NCBI GenBank assembly: GCA_900547475.1 | Contig: URGW01000005.1 | Location: 62,001 to 126,000, forward strand | DNA: 64,000 nucleotides | Origin: an uncultured Clostridium sp. | Lineage (GTDB): Bacteria > Bacillota > Clostridia > Clostridiales > Clostridiaceae | Direction: 5' to 3' | Shown here: one piece after another, positions 1 to 8,350 of the stretch | Layout: every line of letters starts with the position of its first letter | How positions within the stretch are numbered: the stretch's first letter is position 1 | The notes under the pieces: generated by a model | Told to the model about the DNA's origin: nothing | Database searches by the model: none | What the model saw: only the letters and a program-made list of their open reading frames with translations | Program-made: the position numbers and the translations under genes

Positions 1-707
1 CTAATCCAAGTAAAAGAAAAGTTGTTGGTTCATTATTAGCAACAGCTGCATTAACTTCTTTCTTAACTGGTATTACTGAACCATTAGAATTTACATTCTT
101 ATTTGTTGCTCCAGTATTATACGTTATTCATTGTGTTTTTGCAGGTTTAGCTTATATGTTAATGGGTATTTTAAATGTATTTATAGGTATGACATTCTCT
201 GGTGGATTCATTGATTATGCTTTATTTGGATTACTTCCTGCTGGTGCTGGTGTTCCAACTAAATGGTTAACAGTTATACTTGTTGGTATTGTATACTTTA
301 TAGTTTACTATTTCGTATTCTATTTCATGATTACTAAATTAAACTTAAAAACTCCTGGTAGAGATGAAAATGAAGGGGAAACTAAACTTTACACTAAAGC
401 TGACTTCCAAAATTCTAAGGGTACTGCTACAGAAGCTTCTGCTCCAAAGACTGCTGGTAAAGGTGAAATAGCTGAAAAGGCTCCTTTAGTATTAGCTGCT
501 TTAGGTGGGGAAGAAAATATAGTATCTGTTGATGCTTGTATCACAAGATTAAGAGTTGAAGTAAAAAATAAAGCAAATGTTAACAAGGATGAATTAAAGA
601 ACCTTGGTGCTGCTGGTGTTGTTGAAGTTGGTAATGGAATTCAAGCAATATTCGGTGCAAAAGCAGATGGTTATAAAAATGCTATAAACGAAATTCTTGG
701 TGAATAA
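1..707 (+). CDS. PTS system EIIBC component, glucose/N-acetylglucosamine type (5' truncated)
   Basis: C-terminal part of a sugar phosphotransferase permease. The reading frame is open from base 3 at the window edge, so the start lies outside. The visible part begins within EIIC, a hydrophobic membrane domain with the family signature GITEPLEFTF, followed by further membrane segments. A polar linker then leads to a C-terminal EIIB domain with the phosphoacceptor cysteine in DACITRLRVEV. No EIIA domain follows; the protein ends at the usual EIIB end (ILGE). EIIB would pass phosphate from a separate EIIA to the incoming sugar at the inner face of the membrane. The GITEPLEF signature belongs to the glucose/GlcNAc/maltose superfamily; the exact sugar cannot be decided from this fragment. 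It is the only rightward gene in the window and is followed by a strong terminator. Confidence 0.9.
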   Translation, partial: NPSKRKVVGSLLATAALTSFLTGITEPLEFTFLFVAPVLYVIHCVFAGLAYMLMGILNVFIGMTFSGGFIDYALFGLLPAGAGVPTKWLTVILVGIVYFIVYYFVFYFMITKLNLKTPGRDENEGETKLYTKADFQNSKGTATEASAPKTAGKGEIAEKAPLVLAALGGEENIVSVDACITRLRVEVKNKANVNKDELKNLGAAGVVEVGNGIQAIFGAKADGYKNAINEILGE

Positions 708-745
708 TTTTATTATAAAATTTGATGTATTTAAAATATTAGAGT

Positions 746-773
746 AAAAAAGTGACCCTAGGTCACTTTTTTT
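746..773 (+). terminator. Rho-independent terminator of the PTS gene
   Basis: Perfect stem AAAAAAGTGAC/GTCACTTTTTT with a five-base loop, 39 bases after the PTS stop codon and ending in a T run. The A-rich left arm means it could also work leftward. Confidence 0.85.
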
Positions 774-802
774 AATTATATTTTATGCTTATAAAATAAA
801 TT

Positions 803-872
803 AACCATTGTTATTAATATATTTATGGCACTATATAAGAATTTAATAAATATATAATTAATAACAATGGTT
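803..872. repeat. Long imperfect inverted repeat between convergent genes
   Basis: The left arm (803-826, beginning AACCATTGTTATTAAT) and the right arm (846-872, ending ATTAATAACAATGGTT) are complementary over about 24 bases with a small bulge. The loop is about 19 bases. There is no T run, so it is not a typical terminator. It lies between the PTS terminator and the end of the radical SAM gene. Confidence 0.5.
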
Positions 873-950
873 TAAAGGCCTATAAGCTTCTATATTAAAT
901 TATTCCAATATATATAAACTTTATTCAATAATATATTATTCTACCTTTTA

Positions 951-2336
951 TTAATTCTTTTTGTGTATTGATTCTTCCTTATTATGTTGTTTTTTCTCTA
1001 AGTTCTCTTTCCACAATGGCTCTGCTCTCTTTGCCCAAGTTAATCCATAGTTAATAGTCTTATTACATAGGTCATCCACATCCTCTGGATCTATATATTC
1101 TGTAGATTTTGCTCCTGAATTTTTAACCATTTCTGCAATCTTAGGTGCATTATCTAATATTGGACATGGTCTGAATTGATTCTCATTGAATGGTTGATTC
1201 TTTTGATATTCTATAAATAACGGTTGTCCTAATGCTTCTATTAACGATACATCTTTAATATTTGCATTTGAATAATGACAGAATACACATGGTTCTACAT
1301 CTCCATTTGCATTAATATGACAGTACCTTCTTCCTCCAGCAACGCAACCTCCAACATATTCAGCATCATGCCAGAAGTCCATATTAAATATAGATTTTGT
1401 ACTACGCCAAGCCCTAATAGTTCTATATAACTTTTCTCTTTGATCTGGATGTGCCATTAATGACGTATCTGTTTTACATCCTATTGGCATAAATGTGAAA
1501 TACCAAGAAAAATATGCTCCCTTATCTATCATTAAATCCATAAATTCTTCTGATAAAACACTATCACAATTAACTGTAGTAAAACATGTTGAAAATCCAA
1601 ATGGAATTTTATTAGATTTCATAATATCCATAGCTCTCATAATATCTTTCCAAGAACCCTCACCTCTTCTTCCATCTGTTGCATCATCAAATCCTTCAAC
1701 ACTTATAGTTGGTACTAAATTACCTACTTCAATTAAATCATCACAAAACTTTTTATCTATCAATGTTCCATTTGTAAAGAACATAAATACACAATCATTG
1801 TGTTTTTTAGCTAACTTCAATATGTCATTCTTTCTAACTAATGGTTCTCCACCAGTCATTATATAAAAGTAAATCCCTAACTCTTTTCCTTCAGTAAATA
1901 ACTTATCTAATTGCTCATAACTTAAATTTAATGATTTATTATAATCAGCTGCCCAACAACCTATACAATGCTTATTGCAAGCTGTAGTTGGATCTATAAG
2001 GATTGTAAATGGTATCTCATGACCATACTTCTCTTTATTTTTTTGTATTTCAGTCCAACCCCTAATAGATGCATTCAATAAAAAGTTCGTGAATACAGTT
2101 TGAACAATATTAGGATGAACATTATTAATTATATTACACATTAACTTAGTCCAATTATTTTCTGGATCTTTTAAATATTCATCTATAATATCATATTGAT
2201 CCACATATATTTTTTCCGTATCAAACTTTCTTAGCCATCCCATAATCTTTGGTAAATTATTCTCTGGATCTTTTTTTAAGTATTCTAAAACTTGTTTTAA
2301 AGCAAATTGTTGAATTTTATACTTTGGACTTAACAT
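951..2336 (-). CDS. Radical SAM/SPASM domain protein of unknown substrate
   Basis: Putative 461-residue radical S-adenosylmethionine enzyme. The cluster-binding CX3CX2C motif is CNKHCIGC (Cys120, Cys124, Cys127), followed by the SAM-binding MTGGEPL motif near residue 160. A C-terminal SPASM-type cysteine set (Cys331, 339, 350, 353, 391) includes the typical INANGDVEPCVFC segment, so auxiliary iron-sulfur clusters are expected. The first 70 residues hold two similar segments, EYLKKDPENN and EYLKDPENN, that look like a small duplicated helical module. SPASM proteins often modify peptides or act in cofactor or carbohydrate chemistry, but no precursor peptide gene is visible here. The start is supported by AGGGGAG upstream. 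The nearest neighbour upstream is a TetR-type regulator gene, separated by a terminator. The reaction is unknown. Confidence 0.8.
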   Translation of the reverse strand: MLSPKYKIQQFALKQVLEYLKKDPENNLPKIMGWLRKFDTEKIYVDQYDIIDEYLKDPENNWTKLMCNIINNVHPNIVQTVFTNFLLNASIRGWTEIQKNKEKYGHEIPFTILIDPTTACNKHCIGCWAADYNKSLNLSYEQLDKLFTEGKELGIYFYIMTGGEPLVRKNDILKLAKKHNDCVFMFFTNGTLIDKKFCDDLIEVGNLVPTISVEGFDDATDGRRGEGSWKDIMRAMDIMKSNKIPFGFSTCFTTVNCDSVLSEEFMDLMIDKGAYFSWYFTFMPIGCKTDTSLMAHPDQREKLYRTIRAWRSTKSIFNMDFWHDAEYVGGCVAGGRRYCHINANGDVEPCVFCHYSNANIKDVSLIEALGQPLFIEYQKNQPFNENQFRPCPILDNAPKIAEMVKNSGAKSTEYIDPEDVDDLCNKTINYGLTWAKRAEPLWKENLEKKQHNKEESIHKKN

Positions 2337-2659
2337 TTAGATATCGCTCCCCTTCAAATAACATTAAAATAATTCCTCTAATGATAATCCAACTGATACT
2401 ATAAGCACTTTATATAAATTTATTCATCTATTTTTATTCTATTAATACAACTTTAGTAAATAAAGAAAATTTAATAAATCTACAATCTTACTAGAATGTA
2501 TATATAAATAAACAAAAGAACTACTTTATAGTCCCTATTTTACAAATCTATTAAATTGTCTTTTTATTCTTTACAATTTATTTAAGAATGTTATTTTAAA
2601 CAAAAAACACAATATATATTAACTTATTAATAATATATATTGTGTAAAAAGTTTCTATT
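2337..2659. other. Intergenic stretch between the TetR gene and the radical SAM gene
   Basis: 323 bases of A+T-rich DNA. The right end holds the terminator of the TetR gene; the left end holds the ribosome binding site of the radical SAM gene. I see no small gene or recognised riboswitch. The radical SAM promoter must lie here because the upstream terminator separates the two genes. Confidence 0.5.
2602..2650 (-). terminator. Terminator of the TetR-type gene
   Basis: On the - strand an ACACAATATATATTA-type stem of about 15 base pairs is followed by TTTTTTG. It starts about ten bases after the TetR stop codon. Confidence 0.75.
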
Positions 2660-3232
2660 TTACTCTTCATTTATTAAATTATGAATAATATCATCTAATG
2701 AATTGGTTACTAGTAATTTATATTTATTAGCTAATGTTTTTGCAGATAGGTTTATTCCTTCCTCTATCCATCTTAATATTATAAACGTCAGTCCTCTAGA
2801 ATAATATTCAGCTATATCACTAGATGAGAACTTATCTTCTTTACTACTTTTTGCTCCACATTGCTTAAATAATTCTTTAAAAATTTTAATTAAATTAGTA
2901 TTTATTATTTCTTCAAATGAGTTTTGCCCTTCTACTTTTGCTGCTTGAATATAAAATAATTTATTATTTTCTATCCTTGAAAACATATAATATATTGCCT
3001 CATAAGGCATCTTATTTTCTATAAGCATTTCACTACCTTTGAAAATATCAACATAGCAAATTTCTTCTAATACTTCATATTTATCAGCATAATGATTATA
3101 AAATGTAGGTCTAATAAGTCCTGCCCCATCTGTAATCATTTTTATAGTTATTTTATCAAAGCTATTCTTCAGTATTAAATTTTTAAAACTTTCTTGTAAT
3201 GCTGTATGCACATCTGCTTTTTTATTATTCAT
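2660..3232 (-). CDS. TetR/AcrR family transcriptional regulator
   Basis: A 190-residue DNA-binding regulator. The N-terminal 50 residues fit the TetR helix-turn-helix: ITIKMITDGAGLIRPTFYNH has the usual TFYNHF-like recognition end, followed by KYEVLEEI. The C-terminal half is helical and ligand-binding in this family; this one resembles the shorter TetR_C types. The ribosome binding site is AGGTGA. It sits directly upstream of the radical SAM gene in the same orientation, which suggests, but does not prove, that it regulates that gene. A terminator between the two argues for separate transcription. Confidence 0.8.
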   Translation of the reverse strand: MNNKKADVHTALQESFKNLILKNSFDKITIKMITDGAGLIRPTFYNHYADKYEVLEEICYVDIFKGSEMLIENKMPYEAIYYMFSRIENNKLFYIQAAKVEGQNSFEEIINTNLIKIFKELFKQCGAKSSKEDKFSSSDIAEYYSRGLTFIILRWIEEGINLSAKTLANKYKLLVTNSLDDIIHNLINEE

Positions 3233-3464
3233 AATTCACCTATAATTATTTTATATTAGAGCTATTAAATTAGCTTAAAAATATCAATTTATTTTTACTG
3301 ATATAATTAAAATTATATCACATTAAATAATTATTTAACAAATTAAGTATATTTACTTTTATTTTATGATTTATGAAAAAATACTTACCTTATTAAAAGT
3401 GTACACATTTCTCCAATCCCCTACGAAATGCTGACTTAAATTCTAAGTTCAATCTGCAATTTCA

Positions 3465-4844
3465 CTAAGAATTTAATGTCTCCTTGATAAGTAAAGCTAC
3501 GTTCTCAATATGCGCAGTTTGTGGGAACATATCTACTGGCTGAACTTCTAATGTTTTATATCCATTTTCCTCTAAAATAGCTAGATCTCTAGCTAAAGTA
3601 CTTGGATCACAACTTACATATACAATTCTTTCAGCATCAATATTAGTTATAGAATTTAATAACTTAACATCGCAGCCTTTTCTTGGTGGATCTACAACTA
3701 CTACATCAGCTTTTACACCTTTATTTATTAAATCTGGTATAACAACTTCTGATTCTCCAACAAAGAACTCAACATTATCAACATTGTTTTCTTTAGCATT
3801 TATATTTGCATTTTCAATAGCTTGTGGAATTATTTCTACACCATAAACCCTCTTTGCTTTTTGTGATAGAAATAAAGTTATTGTTCCAGTTCCACAATAT
3901 GCATCAAATACAGTTTCATCTCCAGTTAATTGAGCATATTCCAAAGCTTTACCATATAAAACTTCTGTTTGCGTAGGATTAACTTGGAAGAATGATAATG
4001 GAGATATATTAAATTTGAAATCCCCTATATAATCACTTATAGTAGGCTCTCCCCATAATGTTATGCATTCCTGCCCTAATATTACATTAGTTGGTTTAGA
4101 ATTAACATTTTGTACTATACTCTTTATTCCTGGTATATTATTAACCATTAACTGTACAAATTCATCTTTGTTAGGTAATTTTATTCCATTAGTAACTAAT
4201 ACAACCATTACCTCATTAGTAGTAAATCCACGTCTAATCATTATATGTCTAAGTATTCCTGTTTCGTCATAATTACCATCAACATTATATGGCTTTATAT
4301 TATTCTTTTTTATCCATTGTCTTGTTAACTCAACAACTTTATCAGCGACTTCATCTTGAATTAAACAAGCTTCCATATCTATTATTTCATGGCTTCTTGG
4401 TGCAAAAAAGCCTATCTTTAATTCTCCATTTACCATACCTATAGGTAGTTGAACTTTATTTCTATATCTCCAAGGCTCATCCATACCTAATGGAAATTTA
4501 ACTATACTATTATCTAATTTTCCTATTTTAGCTATACAATCTTTTACTCTTTCAAATTTGAAATTTAATTGCTCTTTATATGTAGAATGTTGTAATTTAC
4601 AACCACCACATCTTTTATTTATGCTACACTTTGCTTCGCATCTTTCCTTTGATGGTTCTACTACATCAATTAACTTAGCATAAGCAAAATTCTTTTTAGA
4701 TTTTACTATTCTTGCTTTAACCTTTTCACCTTTTAATGCCCCTTCTATAAATATAGGAAATGTTTCATTAATTTTAGCTATTCCTTCACCTTCATACCCT
4801 TGAGAAATTATATCTAATATATATTCTTTATTCTTTTCTACCAA
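3465..4844 (-). CDS. rlmCD: 23S rRNA (uracil-C5)-methyltransferase, RlmCD/RlmD type
   Basis: SAM-dependent methyltransferase that methylates uridines in 23S rRNA. A TRAM domain comes first (about residues 1-60). A four-cysteine iron-sulfur motif follows, built on CEAKC and CGGC near residues 70-85. The Rossmann methyltransferase core has FDAYCGTGTITLF, the DPPRKGCD motif and the catalytic cysteine in YVSCDPSTLARDL. At about 459 residues it matches the usual family length. The GTG at 4853 is a possible start, but AGGTGAT lies five bases before TTG at 4844, so TTG is preferred. Gram-positive bacteria typically have one such enzyme that modifies both U747 and U1939; that dual specificity is inferred from the family. 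It appears to be a single-gene unit. Confidence 0.88.
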   Translation of the reverse strand: MVEKNKEYILDIISQGYEGEGIAKINETFPIFIEGALKGEKVKARIVKSKKNFAYAKLIDVVEPSKERCEAKCSINKRCGGCKLQHSTYKEQLNFKFERVKDCIAKIGKLDNSIVKFPLGMDEPWRYRNKVQLPIGMVNGELKIGFFAPRSHEIIDMEACLIQDEVADKVVELTRQWIKKNNIKPYNVDGNYDETGILRHIMIRRGFTTNEVMVVLVTNGIKLPNKDEFVQLMVNNIPGIKSIVQNVNSKPTNVILGQECITLWGEPTISDYIGDFKFNISPLSFFQVNPTQTEVLYGKALEYAQLTGDETVFDAYCGTGTITLFLSQKAKRVYGVEIIPQAIENANINAKENNVDNVEFFVGESEVVIPDLINKGVKADVVVVDPPRKGCDVKLLNSITNIDAERIVYVSCDPSTLARDLAILEENGYKTLEVQPVDMFPQTAHIENVALLIKETLNS

Positions 4845-5078
4845 ATTTATCACCTATCAATCACGTTTTATCTTTTTTATTTGTGTTAATTATTTTTATA
4901 TTAATATACTAAATTTTTAAATGAATAAACTATTAATATTATATACTATATTATATTCCTTATAAACATAGTATATATATTTGTATGAATTAAATATACT
5001 CTACTTATGTATATAAATTTGTTTTATAAATATTTTCTTTCATAGTGTCGCTATAGTATAATAATTATAATTTTGCAT

Positions 5079-5109
5079 AAAAAAAATACACCGTAAGGTG
5101 TATTTTTTT
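5079..5109 (-). terminator. Strong intergenic terminator
   Basis: Stem AAAAAAATACACC/GGTGTATTTTTTT with a four-base loop. It is not attached to a protein gene: pyk has its own terminator 270 bases upstream and rlmCD starts 235 bases downstream. Confidence 0.85.
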
Positions 5110-5165
5110 ATAGAATCAGTTGCCATACTGTACCATTTTAATTCTTTCGAACTATTATGATATTA
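5079..5165 (-). ncRNA. Candidate orphan small transcript (promoter plus terminator)
   Basis: On the - strand, TTGAAA (5183-5188), a 17-base spacer and TAATAT (5160-5165) make a good sigma-A promoter. About 60 bases further on is a perfect AAATACACC/GGTGTATTT hairpin followed by eight T. The expected RNA is roughly 75 nt. A six-codon ATG frame inside it (MVQYGN) lacks a clear ribosome binding site. I do not recognise the RNA family. It could instead be a leader that attenuates rlmCD. Confidence 0.4.
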
Positions 5166-5310
5166 TCAATTATAACCTACTTTTTCAATGTTAATTGTTA
5201 ACTTTTTGTTAACTTTTTTTATTTTTCATATTTTTTGCTAGTCTATCTTGCATTTTTACTATCTATTTCATCATATAACGAATAATTTTATTCATTTTTT
5301 CAATTTATGA

Positions 5311-5368
5311 CCAATATATGGATGTGACTCCAGGGATAATCCATATATTGGCTTATCCCCAGAGGCAC
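5311..5368. other. Nested inverted repeats, possible pseudoknotted RNA
   Basis: Two sets of complementary arms interleave. CCAATATATGGAT (5311-5323) pairs perfectly with 5339-5351. GGGATAA (5333-5339) pairs with TTATCCC (5353-5359), extended by GTG/CAC and CTC/GAG at 5324-5330 and 5362-5368. The first pairing crosses the second, so an RNA from either strand could form a pseudoknot or switch between two folds. It lies just after the pyk terminator and matches no RNA family I know. Confidence 0.4.
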
Positions 5369-5374
5369 ACCCAT

Positions 5375-5410
5375 AAAAAAAAGAAGTGTAATATTTACAC
5401 TTCTTTTTTT
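5375..5410 (-). terminator. Terminator of the pfkA-pyk unit
   Basis: Stem AAGAAGTGTAA/TTACACTTCTT on the - strand followed by a run of T, nine bases after the pyk stop codon. Confidence 0.9.
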
Positions 5411-5418
5411 ATGTCAAA

Positions 5419-6831
5419 TTATTCTACTACGCTTACTTTTAAAAGGTTAGTTGATCCAACTTGATCTAATCCAGCAGCTATTACAACTGTATCTCCAGAT
5501 TTAGCAAATCCATTTTCAACAGCTATCTTAGTAGCATTAGCCATCATAGCATCTGTTGAATTTTGGTCTTCAGCAACTACTGGATATACTCCGAAGCAGA
5601 ATGCTAAACTCTTAGCAACTTTTTCGCATGGAGTTACAGCTACGATTGGGCATTCTGGTCTGCATTGAGAAATTCTTCTTGCAGTTGATCCGCTCTTAGT
5701 TGAAGAAACTATTGCAGCAGCCTTTAATTCATTAGCAGCATTGCAAGCAGCTCTTGAGATAACTCCTGATATAGCTGGAACGTGAGATTTAGCTTTAGAA
5801 ACTGCAGTTTCATAGTTTAATTTCTTTTCAGTTTCAGTAGCTATTTTAGCCATTGTTTGAACTGATTCTACTGGCCAATCTCCGTTAGCTGATTCTCCAG
5901 ATAACATGATTGCATCTGTTCCATCTAATATAGCGTTAGCTACGTCAGAAACTTCTGCTCTTGTTGGTCTTGGGTTTCTCATCATTGAGTCTAACATTTG
6001 AGTTGCAGTTACAACTGGTTTTCCAGCAGCGTTACATTTTTCGATCATCATCTTTTGAACAGCTGGTAATTTTTCAAATGGAATTTCAACTCCTAAATCT
6101 CCTCTAGCAACCATTAATCCATCAGAAACTGCTAATATTGAATCTATGTTATCAACACCTTCTTGGTTTTCGATTTTAGATATGATTTGAATGTGTTCTC
6201 CACCATTTTCGTTTAATATTTGTCTGATTGTTTCAACGTCTGAAGCTTTTCTTATGAATGAAGCAGCAACAGCATTAACTCCGATTTCACAACCGAATTT
6301 TAAATCAGCTATATCTTTTTCAGTTAAAGCTGGTAATTTGATTGAAACTCCTGGAACATTAACTCCTTTGTGAGTTGCAACAAATCCAGTGTTTTGAACT
6401 GTACAGTGGATTTTGTTTCCGTCGATTGATTCAACAGTTAATCCTACTAAACCGTCATCTATAAGGATAGTATCTCCTGGTTTAACATCATTAGCTAATC
6501 CAGCATAAGTCACTGAACACTCTTCAGTATTACCGATAACATCTCCACCTGCATGAACAGTGAATTTAGCACCTGCTTGTAATTCAACTTTCTTTGGATC
6601 AAATTTACCAGTTCTTATTTCTGGTCCCTTTGTATCTAACATAACAGCTATTTCTTTATTATATTTCTTAGCTAATTCTTTAACTAAGTTTATTCTTCCT
6701 GCATGTTCTTCGTGATCTCCGTGAGAGAAATTATGTCTTGAAACATTCATTCCTGCTTCAATTATTTGTGATAATATTTCTGGTTTTTCACTAGCTGGAC
6801 CGATAGTGCAAATGATTTTAGTCTTTCTCAT
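5419..6831 (-). CDS. pyk: Pyruvate kinase
   Basis: Converts phosphoenolpyruvate and ADP to pyruvate and ATP, the last step of glycolysis. The 470 residues begin with the family start MRKTKIICTIGPAS. NVSRHNFSHGDHEEH follows, then the beta-barrel B domain (about 70-165), the active-site block ISKIENQEGVDNID with the catalytic lysine, and MVARGDLGVEIP. The C-terminal allosteric domain ends at 470, so the extra PEP-utiliser-like domain of Bacillus-type enzymes is missing. It follows pfkA by 66 bases and shares its operon and terminator. GGAGAG precedes the ATG. Confidence 0.97.
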   Translation of the reverse strand: MRKTKIICTIGPASEKPEILSQIIEAGMNVSRHNFSHGDHEEHAGRINLVKELAKKYNKEIAVMLDTKGPEIRTGKFDPKKVELQAGAKFTVHAGGDVIGNTEECSVTYAGLANDVKPGDTILIDDGLVGLTVESIDGNKIHCTVQNTGFVATHKGVNVPGVSIKLPALTEKDIADLKFGCEIGVNAVAASFIRKASDVETIRQILNENGGEHIQIISKIENQEGVDNIDSILAVSDGLMVARGDLGVEIPFEKLPAVQKMMIEKCNAAGKPVVTATQMLDSMMRNPRPTRAEVSDVANAILDGTDAIMLSGESANGDWPVESVQTMAKIATETEKKLNYETAVSKAKSHVPAISGVISRAACNAANELKAAAIVSSTKSGSTARRISQCRPECPIVAVTPCEKVAKSLAFCFGVYPVVAEDQNSTDAMMANATKIAVENGFAKSGDTVVIAAGLDQVGSTNLLKVSVVE

Positions 6832-6897
6832 TTAAAACTCTCCTTTAATCTCTAAATTTAATGTATTTAAAATAAATTATTAGCGCATTTTTTAAAA

Positions 6898-7857
6898 TTA
6901 TTTAGAAATCTCTTCTGAAATTTCATATAGTTTTTCATCAAAAGTTCTTTCTAAAGCTAAAGCTTCATCTATATCTTGATCAAATATTTCATTATTTTTG
7001 ATACCAACAACTCTTGAAGTCTTACCTTCCATTAATAGTTCGATTGCTCTTGAACCCATTCTTGAAGCCAATACTCTATCGAAAGCACTTGGAGCTCCAC
7101 CTCTTTGGATATGACCTAAAACTGTTGCTCTTGTTTCGATTCCTGTTTGAGCTTCTACATATTTAGCTAATTCTGAAGCTCCACCAACACCTTCTGCAAG
7201 TAAAACTAAGTTATGCATCTTTCCTACTTTTTTACCTTCTAAGATAACTCTGCATAATTCATCTTTATCATAACCTTTTTCTGGTGTGATTATATATTCA
7301 GCTCCACAAGCTACACCTGTATGAACAGCTATATCTCCACAATCTCTTCCCATAACTTCTACGATAGATACTCTTTCGTGAGAAGTTGAAGTATCTCTAA
7401 TTTTATCTATAGCATCAACTACAGTATTTAATGCTGTATCAAATCCTATTGTATAATCAGTGTAAGTTAAATCATTATCAATAGTTCCTGGTAAACCTAC
7501 TGTTTTTACCCCTAATTTAGATAATAATTTAGCACCAGTGAAAGATCCATCTCCCCCGATAACTACTAAAGCATCTACACCATTATCTGCAAGAATTTTT
7601 GCAGCTTCTTTTCTTACTTCTTCTTGTTTAAATTCTACACATCTAGCAGTTCTTAAAATTGTACCGCCTCTTTGAATTATATCTGAAACTGATGATCTAT
7701 TCATTGGGAATAATTCACCATTAATTAATCCAGCATATCCTCTTTGTACTCCCATAACTTCAATACCATTATGTATTGCAGTTCTTACTACTGCTCTTAT
7801 TGCAGCGTTCATTCCTGGAGCATCTCCACCACTTGTTAAAACAGCTATTTTTTTCAT
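6898..7857 (-). CDS. pfkA: ATP-dependent 6-phosphofructokinase
   Basis: Phosphorylates fructose 6-phosphate to fructose 1,6-bisphosphate. The 319-residue length is standard for bacterial group A enzymes. The N-terminal ATP-binding segment is VLTSGGDAPGMNAA, with GGDGSFTGA near residue 103. The catalytic motif GTIDNDLTYTDYTIGFDTA holds the aspartate base, followed by VEVMGRDCGDIA. GTIDND with the preceding GGDGS points to ATP rather than PPi dependence. The ribosome binding site GAGGAGGAA sits at ideal spacing. It lies between dnaE, with its own terminator, and pyk. The pfkA-pyk pair is a common Firmicute glycolytic operon. Confidence 0.97.
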   Translation of the reverse strand: MKKIAVLTSGGDAPGMNAAIRAVVRTAIHNGIEVMGVQRGYAGLINGELFPMNRSSVSDIIQRGGTILRTARCVEFKQEEVRKEAAKILADNGVDALVVIGGDGSFTGAKLLSKLGVKTVGLPGTIDNDLTYTDYTIGFDTALNTVVDAIDKIRDTSTSHERVSIVEVMGRDCGDIAVHTGVACGAEYIITPEKGYDKDELCRVILEGKKVGKMHNLVLLAEGVGGASELAKYVEAQTGIETRATVLGHIQRGGAPSAFDRVLASRMGSRAIELLMEGKTSRVVGIKNNEIFDQDIDEALALERTFDEKLYEISEEISK

Positions 7858-8350
7858 AAAATATTCCTCCTCGATACTACTAAGGACTCTGCATGTCCAC
7901 TCACTTTGAAATATTTGTTATCATATTACTATTTTGTTTATTATTAAACTTTTTACCACCTTATTTATTTTACTTGTAAACTGATAGTAATGCAACTAAA
8001 ATAAATCTACTTCTGTCTAAAATTATCGTCTATTCATAAATTTATATATATATTTTACCCTAAATTTATCGAAATTATATACATATTATTAATTATAATT
8101 TTATTCTTTGTAACTTTTTACATATGCTATTTTATTATATTTTTTCTGAAAACTCCGCAAATTCAAGATTTTTTTACTATTGTTACTTAATTACCATTCA
8201 TTTTCTTGAAATTTTTTTATTTTAAAAAAAAAATTTATTTTATAAAATATTCTTTCAATTTATTTTTTTGTGAAATCTTACAAATTTTATAAAAAAAATA
8301 TCTTCACAAATTCTTTTTTTGTGAAGATATTAAAACATTTTTGATTATTT
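7858..8350. other. Intergenic region between dnaE and pfkA
   Basis: 493 bases, very A+T-rich. The right end carries the dnaE terminator; the left end holds the pfkA ribosome binding site. The pfkA-pyk promoter must lie here. Several TATAAT-like boxes exist (for example near 8135), but none has a convincing -35 at 17 bases. I see no gene or known riboswitch. Confidence 0.5.
8298..8332 (-). terminator. Terminator of dnaE
   Basis: A 14-base-pair AATATCTTCACAAA stem on the - strand followed by eight T, starting 19 bases after the dnaE stop codon. Confidence 0.9.

Larger units (their letters stand above)
4845..5418. other. Intergenic region between pyk and rlmCD with structured elements
   Basis: 574 bases without a convincing protein gene. 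From right to left it holds the pyk terminator, a pseudoknot-capable element at 5311-5368, a good leftward sigma-A promoter at 5160-5188, and a strong terminator at 5079-5109. The last 230 bases before rlmCD are plain A+T-rich DNA that must hold its promoter. Confidence 0.6.

Noticed and set aside
1495..1866. Open frames on the + strand opposite the main genes (for example 1495-1866, 25148-25414, 60855-61184)
   Set aside because: They mirror conserved genes on the other strand, lack ribosome binding sites and have residue composition typical of antisense shadows.
3434..3475. Stem TTAAATTCTTAGT/ACTTAGAATTTAA at the end of rlmCD as its terminator
   Set aside because: The pairing is real but there is no T run behind it, so it is not listed as a terminator.
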